From contig JBBIUV010000017.1 in the NCBI GenBank assembly GCA_037440065.1, forward strand, positions 186,001 to 250,000: a stretch of 64,000 nt of DNA, given 5' to 3'. The notes beneath the pieces were generated by a model. The model saw only the letters and a list, made by a program, of their open reading frames with translations. It had not been told where the DNA came from and searched no databases. Position numbers and translations under genes: made by a program. Source of the DNA: UBA1563 sp037440065. GTDB taxonomy: Bacteria; Bacteroidota; Ignavibacteria; Ignavibacteriales; Ignavibacteriaceae. Shown here piece by piece: positions 45,248-53,176 of the stretch. Every line of letters begins with the position of its first letter. Within the stretch, counting starts at the first letter, position 1.

Positions 45248-46024
45248 ATGCTAAAAGAAAAAGGAATACTCTTTGATGAAACACTCTGTATAGGATGCGG
45301 TTCCTGTTATCAAGCGTGCAAAGAGAAAAATAATTTACCTGCAACAAACAAAGATTTTTTAAAAGATCATCTTTCAAATAATACCTTTACAACAGTTGAG
45401 CAGTACGGTAAAAAATTCGCACGAAAACTTTGCATGCATTGTACTGAACCATCATGTGTATCGGCTTGCCTTGTTGGTGCTTTTTCTAAAAGTGCAACAG
45501 GCGCAGTACTATACGATGCGGAAAAATGTATTGGTTGCCGATACTGCATGCAGGCTTGTCCACATAAAATTCCTCGATATGAATGGGCAACAACAAAACC
45601 AAGAGTTCGCAAATGTACGTTGTGCGATGACAGAATAAAAAACGGATTATTAACTTCTTGCGCAGAAGTGTGCCCTACCGAGGCAACGTTATGTGGAGAA
45701 ATTGAAGAACTTGTTCTCATTGCAAAAAAGAGATTGAGCGAGCATCCAGAGAAATATTATCAAAAAATTTACGGGCTAAATGAAGCTGGTGGCGGTCACG
45801 TTATGGTTATTGCTTCCGTTCCTTTCGAACAGTTAGGTTATACACCAATGCTACCCAAAGAACCGATGCCGGAATTTACAATGCGAGCTATGGAAAAGAT
45901 TCCGCCAGTTGTTGCAGTCGGTGGGGTGTTTTTATCCGGAATGTATTGGCTTACTAAAAGAAAAAATCAACTTGCTATTGAAGAAAAAAATCACGCAAAG
46001 GAAATTAAGAATCATGAAGGCTAA
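45248..46024 (+). CDS. Four-cluster Fe-S protein without signal peptide
   Basis: A 258-residue paralogue of the Fe-S protein at 42807. Cluster motifs CIGCGSCYQAC, CMHCTEPSCVSAC, CIGCRYCMQAC and CTLC...CAEVC are all present, and a C-terminal membrane helix (VVAVGGVFLSGMYWL) follows. Unlike its paralogue it starts directly with the first cluster and has no Tat signal, so it is predicted to face the cytoplasm. It overlaps the NrfD paralogue by 11 bases. Confidence 0.9.
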   Translation: MLKEKGILFDETLCIGCGSCYQACKEKNNLPATNKDFLKDHLSNNTFTTVEQYGKKFARKLCMHCTEPSCVSACLVGAFSKSATGAVLYDAEKCIGCRYCMQACPHKIPRYEWATTKPRVRKCTLCDDRIKNGLLTSCAEVCPTEATLCGEIEELVLIAKKRLSEHPEKYYQKIYGLNEAGGGHVMVIASVPFEQLGYTPMLPKEPMPEFTMRAMEKIPPVVAVGGVFLSGMYWLTKRKNQLAIEEKNHAKEIKNHEG

Positions 46025-47210
46025 CGAAATTTTGAAACCTACATTCTGGAAAGTTATTTCGGTGATTATTGTAACCGCAGGTTTGTTTTCAACTTATCTA
46101 AGATTTTCTCGTGGACTTGGAGCTACAACAAATTTGTATGATACAGCTCCCTGGGGTTTGTGGATCGGATTCGATTTTCTGGGTGTGGGACTTGCTGCTG
46201 CTGGCTTTACAATTGCTGCAACAGTTCACATCTTTAACATTCATAAATATGAACCGCTCGTAAGACCCGCAATCCTCACTGCTTTCATTGGATATTCTCT
46301 TGTAGTTTGTCTTCTTGTAGTTGATCTCGGACGGCCGGAAAATTTCTGGCATCCGTTGGTGATGTGGAACATTCATTCGGTGATGTTTGAAATTACCTGG
46401 TGCATAATCTGTTACACTACTGTTCTTACTTTAGAATTCGCCCCGGTGGTTTTGGAGAAATTCAACTTAAAAGCTCCAATAAAAATTCTTAAAAAAATCT
46501 CGATTCCAGTAGTGATTGCCGGAGTTTTGTTCTCAACACTTCATCAATCTTCATTCGGATCGCTTTATTTGATAGTGCCGGGAAGGTTGCATCCGTTATG
46601 GTATTCATCATTACTACCCGTTCACTTTTATATTTCTTGCATAGCTGCAGGATTATCAATGATCATTTTTGAATCTTACCAAGCCACAAGAGCATTTACC
46701 AAGGAAGAAGGTTTCAAAAATACCGGTTTAAAGATGGATATTTTATCTGGAGCTGCGTTCGTAGTTCTTGTTGTTTTGGTTGGTGGATTTCTTTTAAAAA
46801 TTTATGATTTTATTATTACCGGAAAACTGATTTACTTAACAATCCTTTCGACGGAAACATATCTCTTTTATTTGGAAATAATCGTTGGTACAATTATTCC
46901 ATTTTCTCTACTCATTCAAAAGAAATTGAGAGAAGATAGAAAATGGCTTTATATCATTTCGGTTTCAGTTATTTCCGGATTGATATTGAACCGATTAAAC
47001 GTTAGTGTCACCGGTTTAGCAGCCTCCTCCGGTGTAAACTACTTCCCCTCTTTTGATGAAATAAGTATAACGCTGATGCTTGTTGTGCTGGCGGTTTTCG
47101 CTTTCCGGTTAATTGTAAAAAACTTTCCGGTTTTTGTTGACGAGGAAGAGAACACAGATATGTTACATGATGAAAATAGACCACAAAAGAAAATAATTCT
47201 AAGTGAATGA
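46014..47210 (+). CDS. NrfD/HybB-type quinone-interacting membrane subunit (second copy)
   Basis: A 398-residue polytopic protein from the ATG at 46014, which lies inside the end of the Fe-S gene. Conserved blocks PWGLWIGFDF, LVRPAILTAFIGYSL, FWHPLVMWNIHS and STLHQSSFGS match the paralogue at 41563 and HybB-type subunits. It should exchange electrons between menaquinone and the Fe-S subunit. No multiheme cytochrome accompanies this copy. Confidence 0.9.
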   Translation: MKANEILKPTFWKVISVIIVTAGLFSTYLRFSRGLGATTNLYDTAPWGLWIGFDFLGVGLAAAGFTIAATVHIFNIHKYEPLVRPAILTAFIGYSLVVCLLVVDLGRPENFWHPLVMWNIHSVMFEITWCIICYTTVLTLEFAPVVLEKFNLKAPIKILKKISIPVVIAGVLFSTLHQSSFGSLYLIVPGRLHPLWYSSLLPVHFYISCIAAGLSMIIFESYQATRAFTKEEGFKNTGLKMDILSGAAFVVLVVLVGGFLLKIYDFIITGKLIYLTILSTETYLFYLEIIVGTIIPFSLLIQKKLREDRKWLYIISVSVISGLILNRLNVSVTGLAASSGVNYFPSFDEISITLMLVVLAVFAFRLIVKNFPVFVDEEENTDMLHDENRPQKKIILSE

Positions 47211-47211
47211 A

Positions 47212-47934
47212 ATGAATAACAGTAGTGGATACCAAAGTAGTAACTATGAAAACTTAAAATGCATCTGGATGGCTTCGCAAGTAGTCGAATATAAATTGTG
47301 CGATAATAAATTCGATTGTGATAACTGTTCATTTGACAAAGTTATAGGAAATATTGCAACTGAAAAAGAAGCTCATCTTGCTGATGAAGTTACGATTCCC
47401 AAAATTATTCATAACAAATTGCGCAATATTAAATACGATAACAAGATAATCTATTTGAAAAATAGTCTTGTGGCAAAAGAAATTTATCATAATACATTTT
47501 ATTTAGGAATCAATCCGATTTTCGTTTGTTTTCTTGATTCAGTGCATACTGTAATGCATTACGATAGTGGCAAAACGATTCATACCGGTGAAGACATAAT
47601 CCGTGTTTTTGGCGCGTGGGGAACGGTTAGTCTTTCAGCTCCCATGGATTTATCAATCTATGATAAAGTTAACGATCCCCCGGATGATGCATCGAGCAAC
47701 AAATGGTTCGCAATAATCACCGCATCACAACATGATATATCAAATGGAATTTTATGTGAAGACAAATGGAATGAAATGCGTCAAAAAGCTTTGGGAATTA
47801 TCGAAGGAATCAAATCGTGTTATCCTAATATTGGGAACACGATGCATGACGGTGGGACTGAAATAAAAACTCTTGATCAACTTGTTGGGAATAAAAGATA
47901 TATCAACATTTTAAATAGTCTTATAAGACCATAA
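47212..47934 (+). CDS. Soluble GcvH-like protein with N-terminal Cys motif and TMHDGG
   Basis: A 240-residue protein (ATG at 47212; an in-frame GTG at 47203 is possible). The N-terminus has a cysteine-rich patch, CIWM...YKLCDNKFDCDNC (residues about 16-42), that could bind metal. A divergent GcvH-like domain follows (about 75-160; WGTVSLSAPMDLSIYD), with Trp at the lipoyl-lysine position. NTMHDGGT near residue 215 matches the motif in the first two proteins of the operon. No membrane helix. It lies directly after the NrfD paralogue. Confidence 0.72.
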   Translation: MNNSSGYQSSNYENLKCIWMASQVVEYKLCDNKFDCDNCSFDKVIGNIATEKEAHLADEVTIPKIIHNKLRNIKYDNKIIYLKNSLVAKEIYHNTFYLGINPIFVCFLDSVHTVMHYDSGKTIHTGEDIIRVFGAWGTVSLSAPMDLSIYDKVNDPPDDASSNKWFAIITASQHDISNGILCEDKWNEMRQKALGIIEGIKSCYPNIGNTMHDGGTEIKTLDQLVGNKRYINILNSLIRP

Positions 47935-48090
47935 AGTTAGCTTTGTTCTCTCTATCATTTCGTTTCAACAATATTTAGTAATGGTTCAGTTTCACCCACT
48001 ATTCATCAGCTTAACAAGAGATATTTCATCAATCCAATTGTAATTAGAATGAGTAATGTCTAATTTTGTACTACCCTTTAACGGGATTAT

Positions 48091-49674
48091 ATGAAAACAA
48101 AAGTTCTAAATAAATTAAGCGTCCGGCTGATAATTTCAATCTCTTGTATTTTATTCAGCATTCTCTCGGTTTATACTTATTTCATAATTAATAATCTCGA
48201 TAGTTATTTAACGGAAACAAGATTTCAGAGCGCCTACAACATAAGCGATCTAATCAAAAAATCAACGCGCTACAGTATGCTTTTAAACAGACGCGAAGAT
48301 GTCCATCAAATAATTAAAACTTTAAGATCTGAAAGCGGTGTAGAAGAAATCCGCATTTACAACAAACAAGGATTAATAATTTTTTCAACCAATCCTTCCG
48401 AGATCTTAAAAAAAGTAAATGTCAATGCTGAAGCTTGTATTGTCTGCCACAATAGTACTATCCCTCTCCAAAGTTTAACTCAACAAAACAAAATCCGCAT
48501 TTATAAAAATTTTGAAAATAAAAGGGTGTTGGGACTAATCAACCCGATCCAAAATGAGCCCGATTGTTCCAGTGGAGATTGCCATGCCCATTCTCCGAAT
48601 GTTCGTATTCTTGGCGTACTTGATGTTGTTGTATCGCTCGAAGATCTTGACTCAATTATTCAGAACAGCACAAGAGAAGTCATCTTAACGGCTATTCTGA
48701 TCATCGTTGTAATTTCATTTTTTTCAGGATTGTTTATTACTTTTTTAGTAAATAAACCAATCAAAAAACTTTCGAAAGGGATTGAGGAAGTCGGGAATGG
48801 AAATTTGGAATATAAAATCGAAGTAAATTCTAAAAATGAACTTGGACAAATGGCTCGAAGATTTAATGAGATGTCAACCAAACTTGATGAAGCTTATAAG
48901 GAAATTAAAAATTGGTCGGAGACGTTGAATGATAAAGTTACCGAAAAAACAAACGAGTTAAAAAACATTTACAACCAAGTAAACCAAATTGAAAAACTTG
49001 CTTCACTTGGGAAATTATCAGCCACTGTAGCCCATGAATTGAACAATCCCCTTGCCGGCATTTTGACCTACAGTAAATTAATTGCTAAAAAATTGCTAGC
49101 AACGCAGAAAGATTCGGAGTACTCAAAAATTATCGAATACCTTGAATTAATTTCGCATGAATCTGCACGCTGCGGCAAAATTGTTAAAGACTTATTGATT
49201 TTTTCTCACGGTGAACGTGATGAATTTGCGCATGAAGATTTGGTTAAAATAATTGATAAAAGCGTTACAGTGATTCGTCATCATCTTGAAATGCATGGAA
49301 TAACTTTGGTAAAAGAATATGAAGAAATTCCGAGAGAAATTTTTTGTAACGCACATAAAATCCAACAAGCGCTTATGTCGTTGCTCATCAATTCCATTGA
49401 GGCAATGCCGCATGGTGGCAAAATAGTGATTAAAATAACGAATGATAAAATCAATGTCGTAATTAGAATTATTGATGAAGGAACAGGCATTTCAGACAAA
49501 GATTTACCAAATATTTTCGAACCGTTTTATTCAACCAAAGAAGCTTCAAACGGTACTGGACTTGGACTGGCAGTAGTTTATGGAATTGTTACAAATCATA
49601 AAGGACATGTGGAAGTTGAAAAAACTTCAACACAAGGAACTACCTTTAAAGTAGTGTTACCTCAAAACGAATAA
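48091..49674 (+). CDS. Heme-binding sensor histidine kinase
   Basis: A 527-residue kinase with membrane helices at about 12-33 and 196-220. Its periplasmic loop has the same heme pattern as the kinase at 38522: CIVCH (C116, C119, H120) and a CX4CH site CSSGDCH (C159, C164, H165). HAMP (about 215-270) leads to a coiled coil and HisKA with H315 (TVAHELNNPLAG). The HATPase has N box SLLINSIEAM, G1 DEGTGIS and GTGLGLAVVYG, without the zinc-ribbon insertion. The NtrC-type regulator follows 21 bases later and is its likely partner. The 156-base gap before the gene shows no clear promoter. Confidence 0.9.
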   Translation: MKTKVLNKLSVRLIISISCILFSILSVYTYFIINNLDSYLTETRFQSAYNISDLIKKSTRYSMLLNRREDVHQIIKTLRSESGVEEIRIYNKQGLIIFSTNPSEILKKVNVNAEACIVCHNSTIPLQSLTQQNKIRIYKNFENKRVLGLINPIQNEPDCSSGDCHAHSPNVRILGVLDVVVSLEDLDSIIQNSTREVILTAILIIVVISFFSGLFITFLVNKPIKKLSKGIEEVGNGNLEYKIEVNSKNELGQMARRFNEMSTKLDEAYKEIKNWSETLNDKVTEKTNELKNIYNQVNQIEKLASLGKLSATVAHELNNPLAGILTYSKLIAKKLLATQKDSEYSKIIEYLELISHESARCGKIVKDLLIFSHGERDEFAHEDLVKIIDKSVTVIRHHLEMHGITLVKEYEEIPREIFCNAHKIQQALMSLLINSIEAMPHGGKIVIKITNDKINVVIRIIDEGTGISDKDLPNIFEPFYSTKEASNGTGLGLAVVYGIVTNHKGHVEVEKTSTQGTTFKVVLPQNE

Positions 49675-49695
49675 TCGAAATTAAAAGGATGTTTT

Positions 49696-51051
49696 ATGGC
49701 CAATAAAGAACGTATTCTTATTGTAGATGATGAAAAAATTGTACGAGAATCTCTATACCATTGGTTTGAGGAGGAAGATTATATTGTTGACATCGCAGAG
49801 GATGGGGAAATTGCTTTAACTAAATATGAAAAAGCAAAATACGATTTGCTTCTCGTCGATATGAAAATGCCCGGTATGAGCGGATTGGATTTGTTATCAA
49901 AGATAAAAGCGATTGATAAAGACGCTCTCATTATTCTCATCACGGCGTTCGCTTCAGTACCAACCGCAATTACCGCTTTAAAAAACGGTGCATATGATTA
50001 TGTTACAAAACCCGTTGATCCTGACGAGTTAGCACATCTTGTAAACAAAGCACTTGAACAAAAAGCTCTAAAAATCGAAAACACTCAGCTGAAAGAGAAT
50101 ATTGATGAAATTATCAAACCTGATAATTTGATCGGTGAAAGTTTCCAGATGAAAAAGATTTACGAACTGGTTCACACTGTTGCTCATACTGATACAACCG
50201 TAATGATAAGAGGTGAAAGCGGAACCGGGAAAGAATTGGTTGCAAAAGCAATTCACATCAACAGCAGCAGAAAATATTTTCCAATTATTCCGGTGAATTG
50301 CGGTGCATTAGCCGAATCGCTGCTTGAAAGTGAATTGTTTGGACATGAGAAAGGAGCTTTCACCGGCGCTCAATTTAAAAGAAAGGGAAAGTTCGAAATG
50401 GCAGACCGGGGCACAATTTTTCTTGATGAAATTGGATCCATTTCATTAAAAATGCAAATCGAACTTTTAAGAGTTATCGAAACAAAACAATTTAACCGTG
50501 TTGGGGGGAATGAATTAATAAAAAGCGATTTCAGGGTGATCATTGCAACCAACGAACCGCTCGAAGAACTTGTAAAAGCGGGAAAATTTAGAGAAGATTT
50601 ATACTACCGGTTAAATGTTTTTACTATCGTTATCCCACCGCTGCGTGAAAGAAGAGATGACATTCCTTTGCTGGTTAATTTCTTTATAAATAAATTTTCA
50701 ACGGTTATGAACAAACCGGTAAAAACTGTTTCCAAAGAGGCAATGGATTTTCTATTAAACTATGATTGGCCCGGGAATGTCCGCGAATTGGAAAATGCGA
50801 TCGAACGCGCCATGGTAGTTGGTAAAACGAATTCCATCATCGTTGATGATCTCCCCTTCCATGTCTCAAAGAATAATTTTGATTTGGACGGAGACACCAA
50901 AACCCTTTCTTCAATGGAAAGAAAGTACATCAACAAAATCTTAAATGAGAATAGTTGGAACATTTCGAGAACTGCGCAAATACTAGATATCGACAGAGTT
51001 ACCCTTTATAACAAGATTAGTAAATACGGACTACGTAAGTCTGAGAATTGA
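49696..51051 (+). CDS. NtrC-family sigma-54-dependent response regulator
   Basis: A 451-residue regulator: receiver with VDDEK and D55 (LLVDMKMP), AAA+ domain with GESGTGKE, GAFTGA and IFLDEIG, and a C-terminal Fis-type helix-turn-helix (NISRTAQILDIDRVTLYNKI). It is paired with the heme-binding kinase upstream and is the only DNA-binding regulator in the two divergent operons, so it is the best candidate for controlling both. Its TGA overlaps the ATG of the archaemetzincin gene (TGATG). Confidence 0.93.
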   Translation: MANKERILIVDDEKIVRESLYHWFEEEDYIVDIAEDGEIALTKYEKAKYDLLLVDMKMPGMSGLDLLSKIKAIDKDALIILITAFASVPTAITALKNGAYDYVTKPVDPDELAHLVNKALEQKALKIENTQLKENIDEIIKPDNLIGESFQMKKIYELVHTVAHTDTTVMIRGESGTGKELVAKAIHINSSRKYFPIIPVNCGALAESLLESELFGHEKGAFTGAQFKRKGKFEMADRGTIFLDEIGSISLKMQIELLRVIETKQFNRVGGNELIKSDFRVIIATNEPLEELVKAGKFREDLYYRLNVFTIVIPPLRERRDDIPLLVNFFINKFSTVMNKPVKTVSKEAMDFLLNYDWPGNVRELENAIERAMVVGKTNSIIVDDLPFHVSKNNFDLDGDTKTLSSMERKYINKILNENSWNISRTAQILDIDRVTLYNKISKYGLRKSEN

Positions 51052-51581
51052 TGGATATTTTTATTGCTCCATTGAAATTTTACAGCGCATTGCTGTTACA
51101 AAACCTGGTTACGGAATTATCTAAAAGGTTTTCTTCCGAAATCCATGTCATCGACCTAAAAGTTAATCTGGACAACTTCTTTTCCATTGAACGGGAACAA
51201 TACTATTCAACCCAAATAATTGCCGAAGCAATGCACCTTACAGATGAATATAAAGGGAAAATAATTTTATTAACCGACGTTGACATTTTCGTCCCGGTTT
51301 TGACTTTTATTTTTGGTGAAGCCCAACTAAATGGCAAGCATGCTATTCTTTCCGTGTGCCGCTTACACGAAGAATTTTATTCGGGGATATCAAACAAAAA
51401 CCTTCTCTTCGAAAGGACAATTAAAGAAGTTTTACACGAACTTGGTCATTGCTATGGATTACGTCACTGTATCGATTGGGATTGTGTTATGCATTCTTCG
51501 CCGGGGATTGAGGAAGTTGATATCAAGGGAAACACATTCTGCCGCAAATGCATCTCAAAAGTTGAAGATTATAACTATTAG
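51051..51581 (+). CDS. Archaemetzincin-type zinc metalloprotease
   Basis: A 176-residue protein with the extended zinc-binding motif HELGHCYGLRHC (about residues 126-137) and downstream CVMHSS plus a CRKC pair, the pattern of archaemetzincins (AmzA family), in which four cysteines bind a second zinc. It has no signal peptide, so it is cytoplasmic. The start ATG overlaps the stop of the NtrC-type regulator. Bacterial members are poorly characterised; the operon context suggests turnover of a regulatory or redox protein, which is inference. Confidence 0.88.
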   Translation: MDIFIAPLKFYSALLLQNLVTELSKRFSSEIHVIDLKVNLDNFFSIEREQYYSTQIIAEAMHLTDEYKGKIILLTDVDIFVPVLTFIFGEAQLNGKHAILSVCRLHEEFYSGISNKNLLFERTIKEVLHELGHCYGLRHCIDWDCVMHSSPGIEEVDIKGNTFCRKCISKVEDYNY

Positions 51582-51725
51582 TTCTGAATTTGAAGCAATT
51601 CGTTATTAAGTTTTGTAAAATGCTTTCTACCCTATCAAATCACAATAGATTCAAATCAATTTCGTCCTAATTGCGGATATTTTCCGTTAAAGACGATCGA
51701 ATATTAGTTCTGCTACTGTAATTTA

Positions 51726-51756
51726 TTGGAAAGTTGTTCCCCGAAATTTATATTTG
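51726..51756 (+). promoter_or_regulatory. Promoter candidate for menF-menD
   Basis: TTG at 51726-51728 and TATATTTG at 51749-51756, separated by 20 bases, fit the Bacteroidetes-type consensus, 23 bases before the menF ATG. Confidence 0.45.
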
Positions 51757-51778
51757 ATTTAATATTTACCATTTTTTA

Positions 51779-53176
51779 ATGAAATTATCACAAGACCAAT
51801 TAATAACTTCGTATGAATTTTTCCTAAAAAACAAGATTCAGGGAACAGCAAAAGATGAAAATTCAAACCGGTTTTTGAGTTTTTGTTTTGCCCTTCCAAA
51901 TGAATTTTTAGGGGAGAATTTAGACTCTCTTTTAAAAGATTCCCCAGATGGATTTTATTCGTGTTCGAACAATGAAGAAATTTTAGCGACTGGAAATATT
52001 TTTTCAATAGAATCTGCTGGTGTTAAAAGATGGAACGATATTGAAAAGCAGTTCAATACATTTCCGGTGCCACTATTGAATACTGAAGAAGCTAAATTTG
52101 ACGACTTACCACTATTTATAACTGCTGTAAAATTTAACGACACAAATCAAAGCGAGGAGTGGACTGACTTTAAAAATCTAGAATTTTATATCCCAAAATT
52201 CCTTATAAAAACTGATGCAGAATCTCTTCTTTGCCGATTCAACGATTTTATAAGTCCCGAGTTTAGTATTGACAGTTCTGTTGCTGAATTCAGCAATTCA
52301 CTAAGTAAGATCTTTAGCCGCTCAACTAAAAACGAATCAACTTTCAGCTACAAAAGTAGTTTTGATCTTAATGAAGAACAGAATGTTTGGAAAGTAAAAA
52401 TTGAAAAAGCTCTTTATGCAATCAAGGATAATTTGTTCTCAAAAATCGTTCTGGCAAGAAAATTTTCGTTGGAAGCCGATGGACCAATCCCCGTTGAGCT
52501 ACTCCCAGGTAGATTGAAAAGAGCAAATCCACTTGCAAATATTTTTTTTCTCCAGAAAAATAATTCAGTGTTTCTCGGAGCTTCTCCAGAAATTCTGGTT
52601 GAATTAAAAAACAAAACCTTACGAACAGAAGCTATTGCGGGTTCTAGGAAAAGAGGAATCAGTTCAGAAGAAGACAAGCAACTTGCAGATGAATTGTTTA
52701 AGTCTGATAAGGAACGACTAGAACATAATTCTGTTGTAGATTTTTTAGTTTCTAATTTAAACAACACTACTGCAAATGTTCAGTATGATAACATTCCTAC
52801 GATTAAAAAATTGGCTTCAATACAGCATCTCTCTACGGAGATAACGGCTACATTGCAAAACGATTCTTCATTCTTTTCCATAGTTGATAAGATATTCCCA
52901 ACTCCAGCGGTTTGTGGATATCCAAAAGATAATGCGATGGAATTTATTTCCAAACTTGAAGATTTTGACCGCGGTTTGTATGCCGGATTAATCGGCTGGA
53001 TTTCTCCATCCTCAGCAAAGTTAATTGTAGCAATCCGTTCGGCACTGATAAAGAAAAACACGATATTTGTTTATGCAGGTTGCGGAATAGTTGAGGGTTC
53101 CGATCCGGAGAGTGAATTTGCAGAAACTGAAACAAAATTTAAGACAATACTTTCGGCGTTTAATGAAAAAAGTTAA
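51779..53176 (+). CDS. menF: Isochorismate synthase
   Basis: A 465-residue chorismate-binding enzyme. The C-terminal catalytic half carries FSKIVLARKF, IAGSRKRG, HNSVVDFL, STEITATL and GLYAGLIGW, the signature set of isochorismate/anthranilate synthase component I proteins; pairing with menD makes isochorismate synthase, the first step of menaquinone synthesis, the best call. It overlaps menD by 14 bases. Confidence 0.88.
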   Translation: MKLSQDQLITSYEFFLKNKIQGTAKDENSNRFLSFCFALPNEFLGENLDSLLKDSPDGFYSCSNNEEILATGNIFSIESAGVKRWNDIEKQFNTFPVPLLNTEEAKFDDLPLFITAVKFNDTNQSEEWTDFKNLEFYIPKFLIKTDAESLLCRFNDFISPEFSIDSSVAEFSNSLSKIFSRSTKNESTFSYKSSFDLNEEQNVWKVKIEKALYAIKDNLFSKIVLARKFSLEADGPIPVELLPGRLKRANPLANIFFLQKNNSVFLGASPEILVELKNKTLRTEAIAGSRKRGISSEEDKQLADELFKSDKERLEHNSVVDFLVSNLNNTTANVQYDNIPTIKKLASIQHLSTEITATLQNDSSFFSIVDKIFPTPAVCGYPKDNAMEFISKLEDFDRGLYAGLIGWISPSSAKLIVAIRSALIKKNTIFVYAGCGIVEGSDPESEFAETETKFKTILSAFNEKS

